Part shown: piece after piece, positions 58,001 through 64,000 of the stretch
Layout: every line of letters begins with the position of its first letter
Position numbering within the stretch: position 1 is the first letter of the stretch
Source of the DNA: Gammaproteobacteria bacterium
GTDB lineage: Bacteria > Pseudomonadota > Gammaproteobacteria > Steroidobacterales > Woeseiaceae
DNA: 64,000 bases
Assembly (NCBI GenBank): GCA_029861535.1
Contig: JAOTZC010000005.1
Location: forward strand, 1-64,000
Direction of reading: 5' to 3'
Notes under the pieces: generated by a model
Databases searched by the model: none
The model's input: the letters and a program-made list of their open reading frames with translations, nothing else
Told to the model about the DNA's origin: nothing
Program-made: the position numbers and the translations under genes

Positions 58001-58558
58001 CAGGTACAGGATGCGGAACGCAATATCCGTGACGGCCGGACGCTGACGGAAGCCGTCGCCCGCAGCTATTTCAAATTGCTCGCGTACAAGGATGAGTACG
58101 AAGTGGCTCGCCTGCACACCCAAACCGGTTTTCTCGAATCAATTCGTGAAGATTTCGGTAACGGTGCAAAAGTCCGCTTTCATCTGGCACCGCCGATATT
58201 GAATAGCAAGCGCGATGCACGCGGCCGCCCGCTGAAAAAGAGTTTCGGCGGTTGGATGATTCCAGCATTTCGACTACTGGCCAGCATGCGTAGCTTGCGC
58301 GGTACCGCCTTTGATATTTTTGGCCTGACGGCAGAGCGCCGACTGGAACGCGCGCTGCCTATCGAGTTCGAGCAGACGGTGAGCGAACTCCTGTCCGATC
58401 TCAAGGAATCGACACTATCGGATGCCCGTGAAATCGTCGAATTGTATATGGATATTCGCGGCTATGGTCCGGTCAAGGAACAGGCCGCATCCGAGGTTAA
58501 AAGTAAGGTGGCCGATCGGCTTGCATCCATGCGACGATGCGCGCATGGCGACGCCTGA
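55088..58558 (+). CDS. Fused indolepyruvate:ferredoxin oxidoreductase
   Basis: An 1156-residue fusion of the alpha and beta parts of indolepyruvate oxidoreductase, which turns aryl 2-oxoacids from aromatic amino acid transamination into acyl-CoA. The N-terminal part has the gly-rich FVSGYRGSPLGGVDQELW. The thiamine motif follows (QNLGDGTFYHSGSLA to YNDAVAMTGGQ). A Cys-rich cluster domain includes CEGCGDCSVESNC and CNKDYSCVNGFC. The gamma domain has VTGVGGTGVVTIGALI and DFMGFAQKFGPV, and a helical C-terminal domain ends the protein. This long aerobic-type fusion is widespread in Proteobacteria. It forms an operon with the metallo-hydrolase and GGT genes. Its product from phenylpyruvate, phenylacetyl-CoA, could feed the adjacent paa genes. 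Confidence 0.92.
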   Translation: MATPAESLPHYPLDNYELADRYRRESGRVFLTGTQALVRIALMQRTIDRAAGRNTAGFVSGYRGSPLGGVDQELWRAKSFLVENNIEFLPAVNEDLAATALLGSQQVETDPHRTVDGVFGIWYGKGPGVDRSGDALKHGNAYGSSPNGGVLVVAGDDHGCVSSSMPHQSDVAFLTFVMPHLNPASVAEYLEFGLYGIALSRFSGMWVGFKAISETVESAMSLELPPYPQFNAPDFTPPPTGLHYRWPDFPGPQIEERLEAKKAATLAFAAANPIDRKIFNDRDARFGIVTTGKAHLDLMEALRLLGIDRREAKRIGVDVYKVGMVWPLEHDGALDFVQKKHEVLVVEEKRGIIESQFKEYFYDYPGRKPQRMVGKQDEAENRLVPWVGELSPIQLAGIVARRLDGEFSGLNLTARADSLLSHRSNVIDIKGTARKPYFCSGCPHNSSTKVPEGSKALAGIGCHFMASWMGRDTDGLIQMGGEGVNWISRSIFNGNRHIFQNLGDGTFYHSGSLAIRQAVAAGTNITFKILYNDAVAMTGGQPVDGPISVHSIAHSVRAEGIERIALLSDEPEQFDLRDFPAGTSLSHRREMDALQRELRDIAGVTILIYAQTCATEMRRRRKRGEIEDPKKFVVINDLVCEGCGDCSVESNCLSVVPKETPFGRKRQIDQNNCNKDYSCVNGFCPSFVTVEGATRLEKKGTSLEPDLDALSEPTEPTIDGCYDLLVTGVGGTGVVTIGALITMAAHLEGKGASVLDFMGFAQKFGPVLSFIRIAREPADINQVRIEQARADALIGCDLVVSSSPNASKTFSRERTRAAVNSAEMATADFVRNRDANLQSDDRLAAIRDSVDDMSSIDANRIASHLVGDTIYANVLLLGYAWQQGLIPVSGAALERAIELNGVKVEDNKRAFAWGRLAAIDPDKIEALIGGDDGSKDGWHNESLENMLDRRATFLTEYQDSKLAQRYRNLVEQVQDAERNIRDGRTLTEAVARSYFKLLAYKDEYEVARLHTQTGFLESIREDFGNGAKVRFHLAPPILNSKRDARGRPLKKSFGGWMIPAFRLLASMRSLRGTAFDIFGLTAERRLERALPIEFEQTVSELLSDLKESTLSDAREIVELYMDIRGYGPVKEQAASEVKSKVADRLASMRRCAHGDA

Positions 58559-59588
58559 CATCGAATACGAGTTCGACGACAAACCCAGCCCCGGCGACAC
58601 CCAGGAAATCGCATCCGGTATTCAATGGTTGCGCATGCCACTTCCGTTTGCACTCGATCACATCAATCTCTGGCTATTCGAGGATAACGACGCCTGGGTC
58701 ATCGTCGATAGCGGTCTTGGCGCCGACAACAGCAAGGAAGCGTGGGAAAACGCTTTTGTAAATGCGATGGGTGGTCGCCCAGCCTCGCAAATCGTCGTAA
58801 CGCACCTGCATCCGGATCACGCGGGCTGTGCCGGCTGGCTCGCCGATCGATTCGATGTCGATCTGTGGATGACACGTGAAGAATATATGTTGTGTCGAAT
58901 CCTCGTAGCCGATACCGACCGGCCCGCGCCACACGAAGGCGTCGAGTTTTATAAAGCAGCCGGGTTCGGCGATGACGCGCTCAATAACTACCGAAAGATG
59001 TTTGGCCTGTTTGGACGATACGTTACGCCATTACCGGAATCTTACCGACGTCTCTACGATGGGCAAAAGGGCCCCGTGGGCGATCACGATTGGGAAGTCG
59101 TGGTCGGCCGCGGTCACTCGCCCGAACACGCGTGCTTTTTCAATGAGGAACTAAATTTGTTCGTGTCGGGAGATCAGGTCCTGCCGACAATCTCCGCGAA
59201 CGTCAGCGTTTATCCGACCGAGCCCGATGCCAACCCGCTAAAGGACTGGATCGACTCGCTGAGGAGCATTAGGAATCGCATTCCGGAAGACGTTTTGGTC
59301 CTGCCTGCACACGGCAAGCCGTTTCGCGGTGCGCATGCACGTATCGATCAGTTGGTCGGCGACCACCTGTCGCAGCTGGATGCACTGCTAGCCTACTGCA
59401 CGGAATCACGCCGCGTCGTCGATGTCTTTCCGGCACTTTACCGGACCAAGATTACCAAGGACAATCTGATGTTCGCGACCGGCGAAGCAGTCGCACATCT
59501 CAACTATTTGATCAATGAGGGCGCGATTACGGTGGAACAAGACATCGACGGTGTAGCCTGGTATCGCCGTAAAGACTTTGAGGGATGA
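58545..59588 (+). CDS. Metallo-beta-lactamase-fold hydrolase
   Basis: A 347-residue cytoplasmic hydrolase. The metal motif is VVTHLHPDHAGCAGWLA, with a later His in VVGRGHSPEHACFF, an Asp in LFVSGDQVLPT and a His in VLPAHGKPF. This is close to glyoxalase II/lactonase-type enzymes, and the C-terminus carries a winged-helix-like tail (AHLNYLINEGAIT). ATG 58545 overlaps the oxidoreductase gene by 14 bases. It could hydrolyse an acyl-CoA thioester made by that enzyme; this is inferred from the coupling. Confidence 0.87.
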   Translation: MATPDIEYEFDDKPSPGDTQEIASGIQWLRMPLPFALDHINLWLFEDNDAWVIVDSGLGADNSKEAWENAFVNAMGGRPASQIVVTHLHPDHAGCAGWLADRFDVDLWMTREEYMLCRILVADTDRPAPHEGVEFYKAAGFGDDALNNYRKMFGLFGRYVTPLPESYRRLYDGQKGPVGDHDWEVVVGRGHSPEHACFFNEELNLFVSGDQVLPTISANVSVYPTEPDANPLKDWIDSLRSIRNRIPEDVLVLPAHGKPFRGAHARIDQLVGDHLSQLDALLAYCTESRRVVDVFPALYRTKITKDNLMFATGEAVAHLNYLINEGAITVEQDIDGVAWYRRKDFEG

Positions 59589-61294
59589 CAGTGAAGAACC
59601 TACGTTCAACAATTATTTTCCTGATGTTAACGCTGATTGTTGCCTGCGAGCGGCCGGAGTCAGCTGACGCAACAGTTCCGGCCGCGTCGATTTCGGCCGC
59701 TGCAATCGCATTGCCAGATTCGCAGAGTGCGCAGATTACGGCCGACATCCTGAACGCGGGCGGCAATGCTGTGGACGCAGCCGTCGCCGCAGGTTTCGCG
59801 CTTGCCGTATCCGAGCCTGAGGCCGGCAATATCGGTGGCGGCGGCTTCATGTTGATTTATCTCGACGGCGTTGCGCACTTTCTCGATTATCGCGAAACGG
59901 CACCACTTGCGGCGCATCGCGATATGTTTCTCGATGAAAACGACGACGTAATCGAGGGTGCAAGTACCGTCGGCCATCTTGCGGCTGGCGTGCCCGGTTC
60001 GGTTGCCGGACTTTGGGAAGCGCACCAAAAATTCGGCTCGCTGCCGTGGCGTGATCTTGTAATGCCTTCCGTTCGCCTCGCGCGCGAGGGCTACGTAGTG
60101 CATCCAAAGCTTGCATCAATTGGCGAACGCGGCGTAAGGCAATTCGAAGGCAAGACAAACTTCGCCAAGTACTTTGGCAACATGAAGGAAGGCGAAATCT
60201 TTAAGCAACCCGATCTCGCCGACACGTTGCAGCGCATTGCCGACGGCGGTATGGCCGGCTTCTATCAAGGTGAAACAGCCGATCTGATTGTGGCGGAGAT
60301 GGGGCGCGGTAACGGATTAATCACGCACGAAGACCTCGAACGCTACCAGGCCTTCTGGCGCGAGCCGCTACGCGTCCACTGGCGAGGTTACGAGGTCCTG
60401 GCGGCTCCGCCACCGAGTTCGGGCGGTTTTGCCGTGGTTCAGTTGCTCAAGATAAAGGATCTGCTTGCACATGAATTTGAAGGCGTCGAACACAATTCGC
60501 CGCAGTACGTCCACCTGATTGCCGAAATCGAAAAGCGCGTGTTTGCTGATCGTGCCGAATACCTCGGTGACTCAGACTACGTTGACGTACCGATGGAACG
60601 ACTGCTGAGCGATGATTATCTTCGTTTGCGTGCGCAGGAAATCGACTCGGACAAAATATCTATGCTTCAAGACGTGTCTCCCGGCCCCGAATCGATGGAC
60701 ACGACGCATTATTCGATCGTCGATGCTGATGGCAATGCGGTCTCGACAACGACGACGCTTAACCTCAGTTTCGGCAGTGGCGTCGTCGTCGAAGGAGCAG
60801 GCTTCCTGCTCAACGACGAGATGGATGATTTCAGCGTGAAACCGGGTCATCCCAACGCCTTTGGCGTTATCGGCAGCACCGCCAATGAAATTCAACCAGG
60901 TAAACGCATGTTGTCATCGATGTCGCCGACAATTCTGCTCAAGAACGGCGAGGTAGATTTCGTCGTTGGCTCGCCGGGTGGCTCAACGATTTTCACGACG
61001 GTGTTTCAGATGATCGTCAATTCATATGACTATGGCATGACGCCGCTTGCAGGTGCCGGCGCGCCGCGATTCCATCACCAGTTGCTACGACCTGACCTGA
61101 TAACCTACAGCCCCAGTGTGCCGTTGCCGGAAGAGACGATTTCACAGCTTTCCGACCGCGGCTACCGTGCCGTTCCACACCCCTACGAATACGGCGATGT
61201 ACAAACCATTAAACGGGATGGCGATAGTTGGACGGCAGCGTCGGACCCGCGAAAGCGCGGCGAGGCACGCGTTATCGAATCGCCCGCACACTAA
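59585..61294 (+). CDS. ggt: Gamma-glutamyltransferase
   Basis: A 569-residue exported enzyme. The leader STIIFLMLTLIVACE looks like a lipoprotein signal. PEAGNIGGGGFMLIYLDG and LDYRETAP are in the large subunit. Self-cleavage should occur before Thr373 in SMDTTHYSIVDADGNAVS, followed by TLNLSFGSGVVV. SSMSPTILLKNG and VGSPGGSTI are also diagnostic. It hydrolyses or transfers the gamma-glutamyl group of glutathione in the periplasm. It overlaps the metallo-hydrolase gene by 4 bases and ends at a clear terminator. Confidence 0.95.
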   Translation: MTVKNLRSTIIFLMLTLIVACERPESADATVPAASISAAAIALPDSQSAQITADILNAGGNAVDAAVAAGFALAVSEPEAGNIGGGGFMLIYLDGVAHFLDYRETAPLAAHRDMFLDENDDVIEGASTVGHLAAGVPGSVAGLWEAHQKFGSLPWRDLVMPSVRLAREGYVVHPKLASIGERGVRQFEGKTNFAKYFGNMKEGEIFKQPDLADTLQRIADGGMAGFYQGETADLIVAEMGRGNGLITHEDLERYQAFWREPLRVHWRGYEVLAAPPPSSGGFAVVQLLKIKDLLAHEFEGVEHNSPQYVHLIAEIEKRVFADRAEYLGDSDYVDVPMERLLSDDYLRLRAQEIDSDKISMLQDVSPGPESMDTTHYSIVDADGNAVSTTTTLNLSFGSGVVVEGAGFLLNDEMDDFSVKPGHPNAFGVIGSTANEIQPGKRMLSSMSPTILLKNGEVDFVVGSPGGSTIFTTVFQMIVNSYDYGMTPLAGAGAPRFHHQLLRPDLITYSPSVPLPEETISQLSDRGYRAVPHPYEYGDVQTIKRDGDSWTAASDPRKRGEARVIESPAH

Positions 61295-61326
61295 AAAAAC
61301 CGGCACATTCGTGCCGGCTTTTTTCA
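61292..61326. terminator. Bidirectional rho-independent terminator
   Basis: CCGGCAC and GTGCCGG pair around an ATTC loop, flanked by A and T runs on the two sides. It can terminate the GGT operon on the plus strand and the repeat-protein gene on the minus strand. Confidence 0.9.
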
Positions 61327-61347
61327 CAACGAACTGATCTCTAGAGT

Positions 61348-61836
61348 TTAGCTGCCGTTTCTGTGACGGCGGTCAGTGCGGCGATCTATTTTGCGATCAG
61401 CACGATGACCGCGACGGTCGTTGCGCGCATCGGCGCGGTCCCCGCGGCGGTCCAGTCGACGATCTATTTGCTCGCCGCGGTGGTCTAAGCGCCGATCAAC
61501 GCGGTCGCCGCGATTGTCGAGACGACGATCTATGCGATCACCTTTACGATCGAGTTTGTTGGCGAGGCGGTCGTGACCGGCCGCTGCCGCTCGATCCGAG
61601 CGACGATCAAGGCGTTCATCGATGCGATCGCCGCGATTATCCAGGCGGTCATCGATACGATCGCCGCGATTATCGAGACGATCTTCAATGCGATCGCCCT
61701 TGTTATCGAGGCGCTCTTCGATGCGATCACCACGTCGGTCGAAACGATCTTCAATGCGATCGCCCGTGTCGGCCCACGCCGCATCAATGCACGCGATAAC
61801 ACCGATAGCGATTAGGGTTGCTCTCTTGATATCCAT
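61348..61836 (-). CDS. Secreted 11-residue-repeat protein (RGDRIDxRLDN repeats)
   Basis: A 162-residue exported protein. The signal peptide (ATLIAIGVIACIDAAWA) is followed by about ten copies of an 11-residue unit close to GDRIDDRLDNR, from about residue 25 to 147, broken once by a short AAAAGHDRLANK insert. The copies are very rich in Arg and Asp and would form a long amphipathic helix with regular opposite charges. Similar Arg/Asp repeat proteins occur in other Gammaproteobacteria, but I know of no function. A role in binding the cell envelope, metal or polyanions is possible. Confidence 0.8.
   Translation of the reverse strand: MDIKRATLIAIGVIACIDAAWADTGDRIEDRFDRRGDRIEERLDNKGDRIEDRLDNRGDRIDDRLDNRGDRIDERLDRRSDRAAAAGHDRLANKLDRKGDRIDRRLDNRGDRVDRRLDHRGEQIDRRLDRRGDRADARNDRRGHRADRKIDRRTDRRHRNGS
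61430..61780. repeat. Tandem 33-bp repeats inside the secreted repeat protein gene
   Basis: Degenerate 33-bp units, with recurring GCGATCGCC and GACGATC cores visible on the plus strand, encode the 11-residue protein repeats. They are coding repeats. They lack the spacer/repeat alternation of a CRISPR array. Confidence 0.75.
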
Positions 61837-61960
61837 ATCCAGTCTCCTTGGTATCTTTACTGAGTAACGATTTCAGTAATATCAACGTGCCGTCCTGCCT
61901 GAGGTTGACAGCAGCGTCCGCTGCCATGATGGTTATTGTCAAATTGATCGGGGGAGCCCT

Positions 61961-62599
61961 GTGACACGTTTCTTGAGATTCATCAAAACAACCGCAATCG
62001 GCGGGCTACTGGTGATTATTCCAGTCTCGATCATCCTTTTCGTGCTGGTGCAGCTGTTTTGGGGTTTATTCGATATCGCTTCGTCGATATTGTCGTCGAC
62101 TTTCGCCAAGCGTCTGGACATACGGGCGAACGAGGCCATGTTGATCTTCGCGCTCACCGCCGTAGCGCTCATTGGTCTGTGTTTTATCACTGGGCTACTG
62201 GTACGGACGCGCCTCGGAATCACGTTGGGCAACTGGTTCATGCGCAAGGTGGCACCACGCATACCGATGTATCGTGCGTTGTCGAACCTGACAAAGCGAT
62301 TCATCGGTGTCGAAGGTCACGAGTTCGCACCCGTGGAAGTGGATTTGTTTGGATCCTCCGCGCGGACGCTCGGATTCTTGGTCGAAACTCTGCCGGACGG
62401 CCGCTGTGCTGTGTTTATCCCAACAGCACCCATCGCCACGGTTGGCAATGTTTACCTGTTGCAGATGGACAGCGTGACGTTTGTCGACGCATCGGTGGCT
62501 GACGCCGCCGGCGTCATTACGCAGTGGGGTGTCGACAGCGCCGAGCTGTATGGCTCAACGAAAAGTAAGGAGGACGACGACGATTCCGAATCCAGCTAG
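61961..62599 (+). CDS. DUF502-family membrane protein
   Basis: A 212-residue protein with two hydrophobic helices (TAIGGLLVIIPVSIILFVLV and AMLIFALTAVALIGLCFITG). The following domain carries LTKRFIGVEGHEFAPVEVDLF and VFIPTAPIATVGNVYLLQ, typical of DUF502. The biochemical function is unknown. It ends in an acidic tail (KSKEDDDDSESS). It is a single gene between two unrelated minus-strand genes. Confidence 0.87.
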   Translation: MTRFLRFIKTTAIGGLLVIIPVSIILFVLVQLFWGLFDIASSILSSTFAKRLDIRANEAMLIFALTAVALIGLCFITGLLVRTRLGITLGNWFMRKVAPRIPMYRALSNLTKRFIGVEGHEFAPVEVDLFGSSARTLGFLVETLPDGRCAVFIPTAPIATVGNVYLLQMDSVTFVDASVADAAGVITQWGVDSAELYGSTKSKEDDDDSESS

Positions 62600-62633
62600 T
62601 TTGAATTCGCCGTCGGCCTTTCCTCAAATGAAG

Positions 62634-62966
62634 CTACGTCTGATCGTCAGTGCTCGCGCCCGGCGCACAATCGGCAACACTCTTCATGCCATTCGAGCAT
62701 CCCGATTCAGAATCGTAGTTCTGGCTGGTGCCAACAGTCTGACCGTTCGATGAAGTCAGGTTAAACCTGAATTTTCCAGATGCGGTTTCTTTTTTGACGA
62801 ATCGATTCGAATCTTGCGAGTTCTTTTTGACCGATTCGATACCGTTCTCGCAGCTTTTTTTCGCCTTGTAGCCTTCGCTGCCCAGAATATTCTGGCCATT
62901 GGCGGCTTTTAGACGAAAGCGGAACTCGCCGGCTTTATCTTTGTAGAGTTCAAATTTTCCGGGCAT
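62634..62966 (-). CDS. DUF1508 (YegP-like) two-domain protein
   Basis: A 110-residue protein of two tandem DUF1508 repeats: DKAGEFRFRLKAANGQNILGS with GYKAKKSCENGIESVKKN, then ASGKFRFNLTSSNGQTVGTS with ESGCSNGMKSV. This is the usual YegP layout. The function is unknown, although members are often linked to stress or biofilm. It lies 35 bases after the dodecin gene on the same strand, so the two may be co-transcribed. Confidence 0.9.
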   Translation of the reverse strand: MPGKFELYKDKAGEFRFRLKAANGQNILGSEGYKAKKSCENGIESVKKNSQDSNRFVKKETASGKFRFNLTSSNGQTVGTSQNYDSESGCSNGMKSVADCAPGASTDDQT

Positions 62967-63001
62967 TTCTATCTCCTGTCTTTGCCATGAGTGACTGGCG
63001 A

Positions 63002-63202
63002 TTATTTGACGATGAACGTGACCTTCATGGTGACACGATATTCGGTGACATCGTCACCACTGACGACGACTTTCTGTTCTTTTACCCAAGCCCCTTCGAC
63101 GCTATCAACGGACTTGGCCGTCTTTTTGATACCTTGGCGGATAGCATCCTCGAAACTCTTCGACGACGATGCCGTGATTTCAACGTGTTTTGCAACACTC
63201 AT
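63002..63202 (-). CDS. Dodecin, flavin-storage protein
   Basis: A 66-residue protein matching dodecin over its full length. VAKHVEITASSSKSFEDAIRQG and VEGAWVKEQKVVV contain the Trp that stacks on flavin and the nearby Gln. The protein forms hollow dodecamers that store or sequester riboflavin or FMN. It is probably co-transcribed with the DUF1508 gene. The 270 bases upstream hold no gene that I can see. Confidence 0.93.
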   Translation of the reverse strand: MSVAKHVEITASSSKSFEDAIRQGIKKTAKSVDSVEGAWVKEQKVVVSGDDVTEYRVTMKVTFIVK

Positions 63203-63473
63203 TATTGTTCTCCTAGCTTATTGATTCACCTGTAAAAATTAGTTAGCCTTCCTCGCGTTCGCAGCCTCTGTGGTGGATTTCGGGCGAGACCGTATCCGCG
63301 AGCCGATTTAGGCCCGCTACTGTACCGGATTTAGAGGGCTTTGCGGTCCATCCTATCGCCATCAGCTGTGACTGATCCGTCGTTGGCAAATTACGCAACA
63401 TGACGGGCCAAGTGCTAGAATCGCGGCACCAATCGTACGATACGCTGGGAAATAATCCAAAGGGGTTCGACTT

Positions 63474-64000
63474 ATGAGAGTTTTCATCTGCGCAATTGCG
63501 GCATCGATTGTCGCATTAGCGTCGGCGGGGGATGCCTACGCGGATGCTCAAGAGGGGGAACGGTACTTCACCGTGATGGGGTCCTACATCGATGACGACA
63601 AGGATCGCAATGTCGATGACGGTATCAATGGCGGTCAGTTCGGATTTGGCTGGGCGTTTAACAAATATTTGAATGTCGAGGCTCTCTATATGGCTGGCCG
63701 CGGCAATGGCTCGCCCGATGAAGCTCATACCGGCATTGGCGTCGATTTGCAGGCTGTATTCAGGCGCGACCAGCGCTTCAGCCCATACGTGTTCGGTGGC
63801 ATCGGCACCTTTAAGATTGACCCGGATGGTCAATCCGACAGTGAGGACACGATGCTGTCGGGGGGCCTCGGATTCTACCTCGACCTGTTCTCAACGAATA
63901 TGTCACTGCGCGGCGAATGGCGCAATCGCACCGATAAAGTACGGCCCACGAGTCTAACCGACAACCTTTTTAGTCTCGGCCTGCAGCTGCCGTTTGGTGA
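63474..64000 (+). CDS. Outer-membrane beta-barrel protein (cut by right edge)
   Basis: The first 175 or so residues of an exported barrel. GGGG lies just before the ATG at 63474. A signal peptide (VFICAIAASIVALASAGDAYA) is followed by alternating strands: RYFTVMGSYIDDDKDR, GGQFGFGWAFNKYLNVEALYM, FSPYVFGGIGTF, GGLGFYLDLFSTNMSLRGEWR and LFSLGLQLPFG. This is the OmpA-N/OmpW-like porin-family pattern. The 3' end, and any OmpA-type peptidoglycan-binding domain, lies outside. Confidence 0.85.
   Translation, partial: MRVFICAIAASIVALASAGDAYADAQEGERYFTVMGSYIDDDKDRNVDDGINGGQFGFGWAFNKYLNVEALYMAGRGNGSPDEAHTGIGVDLQAVFRRDQRFSPYVFGGIGTFKIDPDGQSDSEDTMLSGGLGFYLDLFSTNMSLRGEWRNRTDKVRPTSLTDNLFSLGLQLPFG

Noticed and set aside
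61430-61780. CRISPR-like array
   Set aside because: The units are contiguous, in frame and degenerate, and encode a repeat protein after a signal peptide. There are no spacers and no cas genes.

Overview
The window looks like a chromosomal stretch from a free-living, heterotrophic, probably marine or sediment gammaproteobacterium. The reasons are the fabA-fabB pair, a SirB-family protein, TonB-dependent receptors, a TRAP transporter, the aerobic phenylacetate (paa) pathway, a cytochrome cd1 nitrite reductase (nirS) and a fused indolepyruvate:ferredoxin oxidoreductase. A Woeseiaceae-like lineage would fit, but this is only an inference. I see no rRNA, tRNA, insertion sequence, integrase, phage gene or CRISPR array. 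Coding density is high and no gap between genes exceeds about 300 bases.

Layout. (1) 1-3.1 kb: the 5' part of nirS runs off the left edge, preceded on the same strand by a TonB-dependent receptor. (2) 3.2-7.1 kb: a SirB-family protein, a long inverted repeat, a soluble PAS hybrid histidine kinase overlapping a Tat-exported lipoprotein with an aldo/keto reductase fold but no visible catalytic tetrad, and a glutathione transferase. (3) 7.1-20.1 kb: a catabolic cluster with a Tat-exported molybdenum hydroxylase (two subunits), a Tat amidohydrolase, a 3-hydroxyisobutyrate-dehydrogenase-like enzyme, a TauE/SafE exporter, a LacI regulator, an M24 peptidase-fold protein, an MFS transporter, a carboxymuconolactone-decarboxylase-family protein, an exported Rid protein and a second TonB receptor. 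Two copies of one 15-bp LacI-type operator lie in the two divergent promoters of this cluster. (4) 20.3-28.3 kb: E1-alpha, E1-beta and E2 of a 2-oxoacid dehydrogenase complex, co-directional with a cytochrome c/beta-propeller protein and a metallo-hydrolase, beside a sodium:solute symporter with a DoxX protein. (5) 28.4-38.8 kb: a Gfo/Idh/MocA oxidoreductase, SixA-like and PPP-like phosphatases, a second M24 paralogue, a tartrate/D-malate-type dehydrogenase, a TRAP-DoxX operon and a divergent GntR regulator with a second HIBADH-like enzyme and an OsmC protein.

(6) 38.8-42.9 kb: a five-gene operon coding for a SCO copper/thiol protein, a CcdA/DsbD-like membrane protein, a beta-propeller, a small membrane protein and an outer-membrane beta-barrel. 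I cannot assign it to a known pathway. (7) 43.0-46.6 kb: a subclass B3-type metallo-beta-lactamase with all zinc ligands, S-formylglutathione hydrolase, fabB and fabA. (8) 46.7-54.0 kb: paaABCDE, paaI-paaX and divergent paaZ, with a shared 13-bp box in both paa promoter regions. (9) 54.0-61.3 kb: a MAPEG protein, an Lrp/AsnC regulator, and an operon of fused indolepyruvate oxidoreductase, metallo-hydrolase and gamma-glutamyltransferase. (10) 61.3-64 kb: an 11-residue-repeat secreted protein, DUF502, DUF1508 and dodecin proteins, and an outer-membrane protein cut by the right edge.

Read together, the first 39 kb look like a set of uptake and oxidation modules for organic acids and possibly nitrogen heterocycles. 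Several oxidative steps are probably periplasmic. The specific substrates cannot be read from the sequence. All gene calls come from reading the sequence by eye; no database search was run.
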